A stretch of DNA of 64,000 nucleotides from Pseudomonadota bacterium (GTDB lineage: Bacteria; Pseudomonadota; Alphaproteobacteria; RF32; CAG-239), in contig JAHALQ010000003.1 of assembly GCA_018362935.1 (NCBI GenBank), positions 62,001 through 126,000 on the forward strand, in the 5' to 3' direction. The position numbers and the translations under genes were made by a program. Of the stretch, positions 52,791 to 62,036 are shown piece by piece. Below the pieces are notes generated by a model, which was not told the origin of the DNA, did no database searches, and saw nothing but the letters and a program-made list of their open reading frames with translations. How positions within the stretch are numbered: the stretch's first letter is position 1; the number at the start of each line of letters is the position of its first letter.

Positions 52791-53890
52791 TGCCGCCTAC
52801 CTTGTCAGCCAGCGAGGCAGACAAAAATAAATCAATATCACCGTCCAGCACGGCGCGGGTATCGGAAGTTTCGACATTTGTGCGCAAATCTTTGACCATT
52901 TTATAAGGCTGCAAAACATAAGAACGGATTTGATGCCCCCAGCCGATGTCACTTAAAGAATCGCGCTGCTCTTCGGCTTTGGCCTCGCGTTTTTGAAGCT
53001 CCATCTCATAAAGCCTGGCTTTCAGCATTTTCCAAGCGGCCTCGCGATTCTGGAACTGCGAACGCTGGTTTTGGCACTGCACGACAATACCAGTCGGAAT
53101 ATGGGTAATCCGCACCGCGGAATCGGTCTTGTTGATATGCTGTCCGCCGGCACCGGAAGCACGGTAGGTATCGACCCTGCAATCGGCTTCACTGATGTTT
53201 ATTTCAATTTCGTCGTCAATCACCGGATAAACGCCGACCGAAGCAAAACTGGTGTGACGACGGGCGCCGCTGTCAAACGGCGAAATGCGCACCAGGCGGT
53301 GCACGCCGCTTTCGGCTTTGAGCCAGCCATAAGCATTGTGCCCGTTAATCCGCAGCGTAACCGATTTGATGCCGGCAACGTCGCCTTCGGTTTCTTCAAT
53401 AAACTCAACTTTGTAATGATGAGCATCGGCCCAGCGCGTGTACATCCGCACCAGCATTTCCGCCCAGTCCTGAGCCTCGGTACCACCGCTGCCGGCGTGA
53501 ACTTCGACATAGGCGTCATTGGCATCGACCTCGCCGGAAAGCAGCGCCTCGAGTTCGCTGTGTTTGACCGTGGACTGCAATTCTCCGAGCTGCTGCAATA
53601 TATCGGCTATGACGGCTTCATCCCCTTCGGCTTCGGCGAGTTCCGACAACTCGACCAAATCGGTCAGGTTCTGTTCAATTGAACGAAAGTTATTTATGCC
53701 GAATTCCAGATTGTTTTTTTCGGTCATCAGCTTTTGCGCGTTTTGCGGATTATTCCACAAGCCGGCGTCGGCCGTCAAAGCCTCAAGCTCTTCCAACCGC
53801 AGGCAGGCATTGTCATAGTCAAAGCGACCTCCTCAGCAGTGCAAGCGACTGCCTGATTGATTCAACCTGTTCATAAATTTCTGCACGCAT
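52783..53890 (-). CDS. prfB: Peptide chain release factor 2 with programmed +1 frameshift
   Basis: 368 residues if the frame is shifted once. Translation starts at ATG 53890, runs 23 codons to CTT (53824-53822), then meets TGA (53821-53819) and C. An internal AGGAGG lies three bases before the CTT, exactly the RF2 autoregulatory arrangement; a +1 slip gives SL-DYDNACLRLEELE. Downstream motifs are RISPFDSG (the SPF stop-codon recognition tripeptide) and ASGAGGQHINKTDS (GGQ peptide-release motif). Low RF2 favours the slip and thereby more RF2. It lies between mrcA and the hydrolase on the same strand. Confidence 0.97.
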
Positions 53891-53905
53891 GGTTTCTTTT
53901 CTCCG

Positions 53906-56341
53906 TTAATATTCCGAGCCGAGCTGAACGCTGTCCTGGTCGTCATTTTTATAAGCCGGCTTGTTTTGAGCTTCTTCCCCGTTGCTATTTTGCGGCGAGC
54001 CGATGACACGCTGCTTTTTGCCGTCAAGGTCATATTCCGGTTTGAGCGCTTCGACAATCACGGCCTTGTCCTGCGGCTGAGCCAAACGCCCGGTATCGTG
54101 GTTGACACGCACCAGTTTGATGCCGGCGGGAATGCGGAACGGGATATCCGGCTGACTGGCCAGCGCTTCGCGCATAAAATTCTGGAAAATCGGCAAAGCC
54201 GCAGCGGCGCCGGTTTCAAAACGGCCGAGCGAACGCGGTTCGTCAAAGCCGACATAAACAGCAACGACCAAGTCGGGCGAAAAACCGACAAACCACGCAT
54301 CCTGGTTTTTATTGGTGGTTCCGGTCTTTCCGGCGATATGGCGCCCCAACGATTTAAGGCGCGCCCCGGTGCCGTACTGGACAACGCCTTCGAGAATGCT
54401 GACCATTTGGTAAGCGCTTAAAGGATCAATAATCTGCTCGCGGTTGTCCGCTATCTGCGGAGCGTCCTGATTTTCCCATTTGTCCGCCGAACAATTTTCG
54501 CATTCGCGGCCGTCATGACGGTAAATTGTGCGGCCGTTACGATCCTGAATACGCTCGACCAGATAGGTGTCGATTTTTTTGCCGCCGTTAACCAGCATGC
54601 CGAATGCGCGCGCCATGTTTATAAGTTTGGTTTCCCCCGCGCCCAAAGACATTGACAGCAGTTCGGGCAGATTAGCGTTTACCCCCAATTTTTTGGCATA
54701 TTCCGCGACCTTATCCATGCCGACATCCTGCGCCAGCCGCACAGTCATGAGGTTGCGCGACTTCTCTATGCCCTGGCGAAGCGTCATCAGGCCGTAAAAA
54801 CGTTTGGAATAATTTACCGGCTTCCACAACGGCTGCCCGGGCCCCTGGTCAAGCACAAACGGCGCGTCGAGGATTAAATCCGTCGGAGAATACCCGTTTT
54901 CAAGCGCCGCCAGATAAACAATCGGCTTAAACGCCGAACCGGTCTGGCGCATCGCCTGCGTCACGCGGTTAAACTGAGATTTTTTAAACGAATAGCCGCC
55001 GACCATGGCCAAAACTTTTCCGGTATGCGGGTTCAGGGCGATAAGGCCGCCCTCGACATTCGGCACTTGCCGCAGAGAATACGCCCCGGTTTTGGGATTT
55101 TTTTCCACCAGAACCACATCGCCGGGTTTCATGACTTCGGCAACCGACTTCGGTTCGCCGCCGACACTTTGGTTTTTGAGATTCTTACGCGCCCATTTCA
55201 TGCCGGCAAGCGATAAAGTACCCTTCTCGCCGTCAACAGTTTCTATTTCGGCCTGCGCCTGGCTGACTTTCATGACGACAGCCTTAATCCAGCTGTCCTC
55301 GCGCCCGGCCGGCGCCTGAACATCGGCCAGCGCCTGTTTGTAATCCGACGTGGTATCAATATTGGCAAGCGGCCCCCGCCAGCCGTGACGCAAATCATAA
55401 TTACGGATTTCGTTATCAAACACTTTGGTCGCGATTTTTTGCAGACGCGGATTGAGGGTCGTGCGAATCAGCAACCCGCCCTCATATAATGCGTCTTCGC
55501 CGAATTTGCGATTGACGAAACGGCGGACTTCCTCGCTGAAATACTGCGCATCTTCGACAAAAGCGCCGCGCCGTTCGACCACTTTCAAAGGCTTTTCCTT
55601 GGCTGCTTCGGCTTCTTCCTCGCTGGCGTAACCGTCTTCGAGCATACGGCCGATAACCCAGTTGCGGCGCGCGACAGCGGCCTCATATTTGGTTTTCGGG
55701 TTGTAGTTGTTTGGGCCTTTGGGCAGCGCGGCCAGATAGGCGGCTTCTTCCAGCGTCAATTCGTCCAGAGATTTACCGAAATAGTTCAGAGCGGCGGCGG
55801 CGACGCCGTAGGAACGGTTGCCGAGATATATCTCATTGAGATACAGTTCCAGAATATGCTGCTTGCTGAAAGCCTGTTCGATACGGGTTGATAAAATTGC
55901 TTCCTTAATTTTGCGCTTATAAGACAGTTCGGAAGACAGCAAAAAGTTCTTGGCAACCTGCTGGGTTATGGTCGATGCGCCGGCCGGGCGACGACCGCTG
56001 CCGATGTTTCTGAGATTGTCCAGCACGGCACGGGCAATGCCGAAAAAATCAATTCCGAAATGATGATAAAAGTTTTTATCCTCGGCAGAAATAAAGGCGT
56101 TTTTAACACGTTCGGGGATTTTTTCTTCCGGCACAAAAAGGCGTTTTTCCGCTGCGTATTCCATCAGCAGGCGCCCGTCGCCGGCATACAGCCGGGTCGT
56201 GACGGCAGGCTCATATTTTTCAAGCTGGTGATAATCCGGCAGTTCCTGTGAAATCTGCCACAGCGAAGTAATCAGCACAATCAGGGCGATGACTGCAAAA
56301 AAGAAAAACGTACTCAGCAGCGAGGATATTGTCTTGAACAT
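53906..56341 (-). CDS. mrcA: Penicillin-binding protein 1A
   Basis: 811 residues. One membrane anchor (FFFFAVIALIVLITSLW), glycosyltransferase family 51 motifs (ISAEDKNFYHHFGID, GASTITQQVAKN, KIKEAILSTRIEQ), then an OB-like insertion and the transpeptidase with TGSAFKP (SxxK), SRN, and KTGTTNKN. It makes and cross-links murein. The C-terminus is charged. It is 16 bp upstream of prfB and downstream of amiC in the same orientation. A cysteine pair (ECENCSAD) in the transpeptidase linker is unusual. Confidence 0.96.
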   Translation of the reverse strand: MFKTISSLLSTFFFFAVIALIVLITSLWQISQELPDYHQLEKYEPAVTTRLYAGDGRLLMEYAAEKRLFVPEEKIPERVKNAFISAEDKNFYHHFGIDFFGIARAVLDNLRNIGSGRRPAGASTITQQVAKNFLLSSELSYKRKIKEAILSTRIEQAFSKQHILELYLNEIYLGNRSYGVAAAALNYFGKSLDELTLEEAAYLAALPKGPNNYNPKTKYEAAVARRNWVIGRMLEDGYASEEEAEAAKEKPLKVVERRGAFVEDAQYFSEEVRRFVNRKFGEDALYEGGLLIRTTLNPRLQKIATKVFDNEIRNYDLRHGWRGPLANIDTTSDYKQALADVQAPAGREDSWIKAVVMKVSQAQAEIETVDGEKGTLSLAGMKWARKNLKNQSVGGEPKSVAEVMKPGDVVLVEKNPKTGAYSLRQVPNVEGGLIALNPHTGKVLAMVGGYSFKKSQFNRVTQAMRQTGSAFKPIVYLAALENGYSPTDLILDAPFVLDQGPGQPLWKPVNYSKRFYGLMTLRQGIEKSRNLMTVRLAQDVGMDKVAEYAKKLGVNANLPELLSMSLGAGETKLINMARAFGMLVNGGKKIDTYLVERIQDRNGRTIYRHDGRECENCSADKWENQDAPQIADNREQIIDPLSAYQMVSILEGVVQYGTGARLKSLGRHIAGKTGTTNKNQDAWFVGFSPDLVVAVYVGFDEPRSLGRFETGAAAALPIFQNFMREALASQPDIPFRIPAGIKLVRVNHDTGRLAQPQDKAVIVEALKPEYDLDGKKQRVIGSPQNSNGEEAQNKPAYKNDDQDSVQLGSEY

Positions 56342-56423
56342 GTTTAACCCGTGAGAATCAATAGAAATACAAACCGTTTGCGTTGTCTTACTTAATATAG
56401 AAAAAATTAAGCAGAGTCAAACA

Positions 56424-57659
56424 TTAAAATACAGATGCGTGCTGCATATTTTGAAAATACCGGTCGATGGCGCGCGAGGCGGAAATCGCCAGTTTTTTGC
56501 GGTAAGATTTCTGCTGGAGCATCTTTTCCTCATAGCGGTTGGACAGATAGCCCAGCTCCATCAGAACCGACGGCACGTCCGGCGCCTTTAATACGGCAAA
56601 ACCGGCAAAACGGTGCGTGTTGTCCAGCGTATGGGTCGATTTGCGCATTTCAGCGACCATAAAGGTAGCAAACTCCGAAGAGCGGTTGAGCGTTTCGCGC
56701 TGCGCCAGGTTCAGCAGAATGTCGGAAACTTCCTTGGAATGTTCGGCAAAATTCAGCCCGGCCACAATATCCGCCTTGTTTTCTTTTTCGGCCAGCGCGG
56801 CGGCTTCTTTGTCGGAGGCCTTTTCGGAAAGCGTATAGACAGACAAACCCGTCGCCCGGCGGTTGGCGGCGCTGTCGGCATGAATGGAGAGGAACAAATC
56901 CGCATCGTACCGTCGGGCTATTTTGACGCGGTCACGCAACGGGATGAAGATATCGCGGTTGCGAGTCAGATAAACCTTATAGCGGCTGTCTTTTTCCAAG
57001 ACCGCTTTAAGCTCGCGCGCCATCGCCAGCGTGATATGCTTTTCATAAACGCCGGAGACGCCGATGGCTCCGGGGTCAACACCGCCGTGGCCGGGATCCA
57101 GAACAATGACATGTTTCTTCTTTGAAGACTGAACCGCGGCCCGCGGCGAAGACGTATTCCGGACGGAGGCGGTTTTGACATTTTCCTGATTGGTCAGGGC
57201 ATGGCTGTTGCCGACTTTGGAGGCAAACTCACGAGCCGATGCGACTTCCAAATCGATGACGAATCGCCAGTTGAAATTGCTTTGCGGCGGCAGAAGCAGA
57301 ACTTTTTTGATAACAGCCGGTTTCTGCAAATCAAACACGACGCGGGTGCCGCCGGCTCCGGCTGTCCCGACGCGGGCGCTTGAAATGAGCGTGTTTTCTT
57401 CATTGATTTTTTCCAGCCTTTTGCTGACATCGGTATTTTTGAAATCAACAACCAGACGCTCGGGGTCATTGAGCAGAAACGCTTTATAATCCACCTTGGA
57501 ATCGGCGTCAAACACAATGCGCAGCGTGCCTATCCCCTGCCCGAGGCGCAGATTGGATATCTGGGCTGCGAAGCTTTTTACGGGCAGCAGCAAAACGACG
57601 AGGCAGAGCCAAAAGCCCAGCATCTTCCGCCATTCAGAGATGTTGCTCCGTATTGTCAT
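56424..57659 (-). CDS. amiC: N-acetylmuramoyl-L-alanine amidase (AmiC type)
   Basis: 411 residues from ATG 57659 (GGGAG five bases upstream). Signal peptide (MLGFWLCLVVLLLPVKSFA), N-terminal AMIN domain (LRIVFDADSKVDYKAFL, VFDLQKPAV) and a C-terminal Amidase_3 zinc domain with VLDPGHGGVDPGAIG, glutamate in VYEKHITL, and DLFLSIHADS. It removes stem peptides from glycan strands, mainly at division. It is followed by mrcA on the same strand after an 80-bp gap. The symbol is by type; several related Ami genes exist. Confidence 0.93.
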   Translation of the reverse strand: MTIRSNISEWRKMLGFWLCLVVLLLPVKSFAAQISNLRLGQGIGTLRIVFDADSKVDYKAFLLNDPERLVVDFKNTDVSKRLEKINEENTLISSARVGTAGAGGTRVVFDLQKPAVIKKVLLLPPQSNFNWRFVIDLEVASAREFASKVGNSHALTNQENVKTASVRNTSSPRAAVQSSKKKHVIVLDPGHGGVDPGAIGVSGVYEKHITLAMARELKAVLEKDSRYKVYLTRNRDIFIPLRDRVKIARRYDADLFLSIHADSAANRRATGLSVYTLSEKASDKEAAALAEKENKADIVAGLNFAEHSKEVSDILLNLAQRETLNRSSEFATFMVAEMRKSTHTLDNTHRFAGFAVLKAPDVPSVLMELGYLSNRYEEKMLQQKSYRKKLAISASRAIDRYFQNMQHASVF

Positions 57660-58152
57660 GCATACTCCCGGATATACCATTTTTATTGTTAAGTATACGG
57701 AAGACTTATTACTAATCTCTTAAAATGAGGGGCAAATAAATTTTATTGTTGAGTTTTAAAACAAAACGTATATTCTGGGAGTGATTTGAGTGAATCTTGT
57801 ATCGGATGCGCCTTTAATACTTCGAACGATTTTCAGACACACAAGGCAAAATCTGGTACCGCCGTTTCATCATAACGATAAACGCGCAACACTTGTTAAT
57901 CACAGGCAAAATTTTGCCGGACGGGTTTTATGCAGGGACCAACAATCAATAACAAAAAGGACGGCCCCTGTTAAGAAAGAGATGTTTGTTAAAGGCTGAC
58001 GCGTGAAAAAGATTAAGAGCCTTTAGAATTTTATATAAAAGATGCCGGCTCGCAGAGCCCGGCCGAATTTGTTTATTTCTTTCTGATTTCATCCCCCGGC
58101 AGCAGTGTATCAATTTGGTTTATGCAACATAAACCCCGTGGAGATTTTATTA
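57660..58152 (+). other. Long spacer and probable 5' leader of rne
   Basis: About 490 bp between the divergent amiC and rne starts. I found no convincing gene. It holds short inverted pairs such as GGACGGCCCC/GGGACC around 57936-57970, GCCGGCTCGCAGAGCCCGGC around 58043-58063 and an AT-rich TTTTATATAAAAGA box. RNase E mRNAs in other bacteria control their own decay through a long 5' leader, so this may be similar. Confidence 0.4.
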
Positions 58153-60603
58153 ATGACCAAAAGAATGTTAATTGACGCAACCCAGCCCGAAGAAACCCGG
58201 GTGGTGGTTGTCAACGGCAACAAACTCGAAGACGTGGAATGCGAAACAACCCACCGCCGACAGATTAAAGGCAATATTTATCTCGGAAAAGTCATGCGGG
58301 TCGAGCCTTCGCTCCAGGCCTGCTTTGTCGACTACGGCGGAAATAAGCACGGCTTTATGGCTTTTGGCGAAATCCACCCCGATTACTATAATTTGTCTGA
58401 CGACGAAATCGCCGCCATTGACAAGGAAGTCGACGAGATTATTGAAAACAAAAAACAGGCGATTAAAGAGCGCGAACAGGAACGCGAAAGAATCCGCAGA
58501 GAAAAAGCCGCTGCCCGCGAAGAGGCTCTGAAAGCCAAAGCCGAGGCTGAAGCCGCACGCAAGGAAGCCTCAGCGCAGGCCGCTGCGCAGGCAGAACAGC
58601 AGGAACCCGCCGTTGAACAAACCGAAGCGCCAACCGCCGCCTGCACGGCAGAAGAAAACAGCAGCGAAAAAGAGACTGCCGAAACTACGGCCGAAGCGAA
58701 AAACGAAGCCGAAACCGAAAATGCCGACAAAAAACACCGCGCCAAAAAACGCGTTCTTAAAAAGAAAATCCGTAAACAGGCCGAAGCCGAACACCCCGAA
58801 GAAGAACCCGCAAAAGTTCTGAACGAAACAGCCGGCTTGGAAGAAGAAAGCGTCAGCGCCGATGTCGACGACGTGGAAGAAGAAAAAGCGGCCGCTTTTG
58901 AGCCCGCCGCCGTTGAAGAAGAAGTCGACGATGACGATGACGACGCCGAAACCGACTTTGAACTGCAACGCAAACTTATGCGTGCCCGCAAGCTGTTTCA
59001 CCGTCATAAAATACAGGACGTCATAAAAGAAGGCCAGATTGTTCTTGTCCAGGTTGTCAAAGAAGAACGCGGCAACAAGGGCGCCGCCCTGACAACTTAT
59101 CTGTCACTGGCCGGCCGCTACTGCGTGCTGATGCCTAACCGCATCAAAAGCGGCGGCGTTTCACGCAAAATTACCAACGCTGCCGACCGCACCCGCCTCA
59201 AAGGAATTGTCAAAGAACTGCCGCTGACCAGCGATATGTCGATTATCGTCCGCACCGCCGGCGAAGAGAAAACCAAAGCCGACATTGTCCGCGACTATAA
59301 TTACCTCATCCGCACCTGGAACCAAATCCGCCTTGACTCGCTCAAAGGCAAAGCGCCGGCTCTGATTCACGAGGAAGGGAACCTCATTAAACGCGCGCTG
59401 CGCGACATATACAGCAAGGACACTGCGGAAATTTTGGTTTCCGGCGAAGAAGCCTATAAGTCGGCCAAAGATTTCTTCCACATTTTGTCACCGCATAATC
59501 TTAAGAAAATCAAGCTGTACCGCAACAATGACATGCCGCTGTTCCAGCGTTTTCAGGTTGAAGGCCAGCTTGACAAACTGCATGAAGCCACCGCTCAGCT
59601 GGAATCAGGCGGCTACCTGGTAATCAACCCGACAGAGGCGCTGATATCAATCGACGTCAACTCAGGCCGTGCCACCAAAGAAAAAGATTTGGAAGAAACC
59701 GCACTCAAAACCAACCTGGAAGCCTGCGACGAAATTGCCCGCCAGCTGCGGATGCGCAATCTGGCCGGACTGGTCGTCATTGACTTTATCGATATGGACG
59801 AACCCGCCAATAACCATGCCGTTGAAAAACGCATGAAAGAAGCGCTCAAAAAAGACCGTTCGCGGATTCAGGTCGGCAAAATGAGCATTTTCGGGCTGCT
59901 TGAGCTTTCGCGCCAGAGAATGCACTCCTCTTTCTTTGAAAGCAACTATCAGATTTGTCCGCACTGTCAGGGCAAAGGCATCGTCCGCACAATTGAATCC
60001 AGCGCGGTATTCATTCTGCGCATGATTGAAGAAGAAGGCATTAAAAACCGTTCTTCCAAGGTCAATGTTTTCATCCCGTCGGAAATCGCCATTTACCTGC
60101 TGAACCAGAAACGACAGATGCTTGCTTCTCTGGAACAGAAGTATAACATGTGCGTCGTCATCAGTGCCGATGACTCTGTCAAATGTATTTCCGAATACAG
60201 AATTGAACGCACCAAATCGGTTAAGGAAGAAGCTCCTGCTCCGGCTGCCGCACCGGCACCGAAAAAAGAAGCCAAAGAAGAAGTCCTGCAAGACAAAGCC
60301 GCCGAAGAAAGCAACGAAGCCGCTGAGCTTCCCGACAATGCCGAACCGCAGGAAGACCGCCGGCGCAACGGACGCGACCGGCGACGCGGGCGGAACCGTT
60401 TTGACCGCCGCGGACGCAACCGTTTTGACAAGAAAGACAATCAAAACGGCGATAGCGGTACCGTTAAAGAAAAACAGGAAGCCGTCATCTTGTACAACAG
60501 CCATGAAGATATTAAATCTACGGCTGAGGCGGCAGCGCCGCAAAACGACGGCGAACCCGCAAAGGAAAAATCAACTTGGTGGAAAAAACTTATCAAAGGT
60601 TAA
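58153..60603 (+). CDS. rne: Ribonuclease E
   Basis: 816 residues from ATG 58153 (GGAG nine bases upstream). The S1 domain starts with GNIYLGKVMRVEPSLQACFVDY and resumes at IQDVIKEGQIVLVQVVKEERGNKG; residues about 75-285 in between form a charged insertion, first helical (EREQERERIRREKAAAREEA) then acidic (EEEVDDDDDDAE). The DNase I-like catalytic core has ISIDVNSGR and LVVIDFIDMDE, and the zinc-link is CPHCQGKG. The C-terminus is arginine-rich (RRRNGRDRRRGRN), likely for RNA or partner binding. A W-rich last segment closes the protein. Confidence 0.96.
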   Translation: MTKRMLIDATQPEETRVVVVNGNKLEDVECETTHRRQIKGNIYLGKVMRVEPSLQACFVDYGGNKHGFMAFGEIHPDYYNLSDDEIAAIDKEVDEIIENKKQAIKEREQERERIRREKAAAREEALKAKAEAEAARKEASAQAAAQAEQQEPAVEQTEAPTAACTAEENSSEKETAETTAEAKNEAETENADKKHRAKKRVLKKKIRKQAEAEHPEEEPAKVLNETAGLEEESVSADVDDVEEEKAAAFEPAAVEEEVDDDDDDAETDFELQRKLMRARKLFHRHKIQDVIKEGQIVLVQVVKEERGNKGAALTTYLSLAGRYCVLMPNRIKSGGVSRKITNAADRTRLKGIVKELPLTSDMSIIVRTAGEEKTKADIVRDYNYLIRTWNQIRLDSLKGKAPALIHEEGNLIKRALRDIYSKDTAEILVSGEEAYKSAKDFFHILSPHNLKKIKLYRNNDMPLFQRFQVEGQLDKLHEATAQLESGGYLVINPTEALISIDVNSGRATKEKDLEETALKTNLEACDEIARQLRMRNLAGLVVIDFIDMDEPANNHAVEKRMKEALKKDRSRIQVGKMSIFGLLELSRQRMHSSFFESNYQICPHCQGKGIVRTIESSAVFILRMIEEEGIKNRSSKVNVFIPSEIAIYLLNQKRQMLASLEQKYNMCVVISADDSVKCISEYRIERTKSVKEEAPAPAAAPAPKKEAKEEVLQDKAAEESNEAAELPDNAEPQEDRRRNGRDRRRGRNRFDRRGRNRFDKKDNQNGDSGTVKEKQEAVILYNSHEDIKSTAEAAAPQNDGEPAKEKSTWWKKLIKG

Positions 60604-60605
60604 GT

Positions 60606-61961
60606 TTGAAAAAAATTATGCGAACGATTGGCGGCCTGTGGCTGCCAATCGTTTTTGCTTTGCTGCTGAAACCGAACCAGCTTTGGGCACAAGGCATCAG
60701 CCTGATATCCGACGAAGAAACCGAACAACTGCTCGGAAACATCATCCGCCCTCTGTTTAATGCCGCCGGGGTAAAATACAACCGCAATGAAATCCATATC
60801 GTCAACGACCCGACGCTGAATGCCTTTGTGGCGGACGGCAATAACCTTTTCATTCATACCGGAACCATTCTCAACGCCGCATCGCCCAATGAACTGGCCG
60901 GCGTTATCGCTCATGAAACCGGGCATATTCAGGGCGGCCACATCCTGCGGCAAAAGCTCAAAAACCAAACCATGCAGGAGGTCGGCCTGGTTTCGGCCAT
61001 TCTGGCCGGCACCGCGGCAGCCGTCACCGGACGCGGTGATGTTGCCATGGCAGCGATGATCGGCAGCCAAAGCTCGGCGCTGACGCATTATCTGCATTAC
61101 CGCACCGAAGAAGAACGCTCCGCCGACGAAGCTGCGCTCAACCTGCTCGACAAGACCGGGCAAAGCCCCGAAGGAATGCTGACTTTTATGAAAAAAATCG
61201 CCCGGCAGAACCAGTTGAGCGGCCGCGAAGAAAACCCTTATTTCCGCACCCACCCGGTTACAGCCGAACGCATCGCCTTTTTTGAACAGGCCGCAGCCCG
61301 AACCCCGTACCCGGCCGACAGCAAATATCAAAAGGCCTTTGAACGCGTCAAAGCCAAGCTTTACGCTTATCTGGCAGACCCGCGGCAGACATTGCAAAAA
61401 TATCCTTTAAGCAATACGTCCACCCCTGCCCTATACGCTCAAAGCATCGCTTTATTTAAACAGCTGAAATTTGACCAAGCGCTGAAAAAGATTGACCTCC
61501 TGATAACCCAAGAGCCTGATAATCCATATTTTTATGAATTAAAAGCGCAGATTTATCTCGAAACCGGAAAAATCAAGCCGGCCAAGGAAAATTATAAAAA
61601 AGCGCTGGCTCTGCTTCCCAATTCCGCGCTTTTGCAAACCAGCTATGCCCAAAGCCTGCTGGAAGACAACCCGACAAAGCAGCAAGCCGCCGAGGCCGCG
61701 CAGCTTTTGAACAAATCGCTCATCAGCCGGCCGAGCGGTTTTGCATGGATGCTGCTGGCGCGCGCCTACGGCGAAAGCGGCAATCAGGCCGGCGCCAATT
61801 ATGCCGCAGCCGAATACTCTTACCGCATCGGCCAGCCGGAAGTCGCCCGCGAGCAGCTCAAAGCCGCGCGCAACGCCGTCCCGTCCAAGCAAATTGCCTT
61901 AAAAATCGAGGACTTGGACAACCGCCTGCGCCAAATACTTGACGAGAAACAACATCGCTGA
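60606..61961 (+). CDS. M48 metalloprotease with C-terminal TPRs (BepA-like)
   Basis: 451 residues from TTG 60606, which has AAAGG six bases upstream and gives a good signal peptide (IVFALLLKPNQLWAQ); ATG 60618 is the alternative. Zinc-protease motif HETGH at residues 103-107, and third ligand region EERSADEAAL. The second half holds several TPR-like repeats (QALKKIDLLITQEPDN, GKIKPAKENYKKALALLP). The architecture is that of BepA/YfgC, which handles outer-membrane protein quality. It begins just after the rne stop and is probably read from the same mRNA. Confidence 0.9.
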   Translation: MKKIMRTIGGLWLPIVFALLLKPNQLWAQGISLISDEETEQLLGNIIRPLFNAAGVKYNRNEIHIVNDPTLNAFVADGNNLFIHTGTILNAASPNELAGVIAHETGHIQGGHILRQKLKNQTMQEVGLVSAILAGTAAAVTGRGDVAMAAMIGSQSSALTHYLHYRTEEERSADEAALNLLDKTGQSPEGMLTFMKKIARQNQLSGREENPYFRTHPVTAERIAFFEQAAARTPYPADSKYQKAFERVKAKLYAYLADPRQTLQKYPLSNTSTPALYAQSIALFKQLKFDQALKKIDLLITQEPDNPYFYELKAQIYLETGKIKPAKENYKKALALLPNSALLQTSYAQSLLEDNPTKQQAAEAAQLLNKSLISRPSGFAWMLLARAYGESGNQAGANYAAAEYSYRIGQPEVAREQLKAARNAVPSKQIALKIEDLDNRLRQILDEKQHR

Positions 61962-62007
61962 TTTTGTCTAAATTTGGGTTGATGCCGATAATAAAATATG
62001 TTATACT
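61962..62007 (+). promoter_or_regulatory. Promoter with upstream TTTTGTCTAAA motif
   Basis: TTTTGTCTAAA (61962-61972), then TTGATG (61979-61984), a 17-bp spacer and TATACT (62002-62007). The motif ends six bases before the -35 box. Confidence 0.5.
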
Positions 62008-62036
62008 CCTTTTAGTTTATCAAAAAGGAGTTTTCA

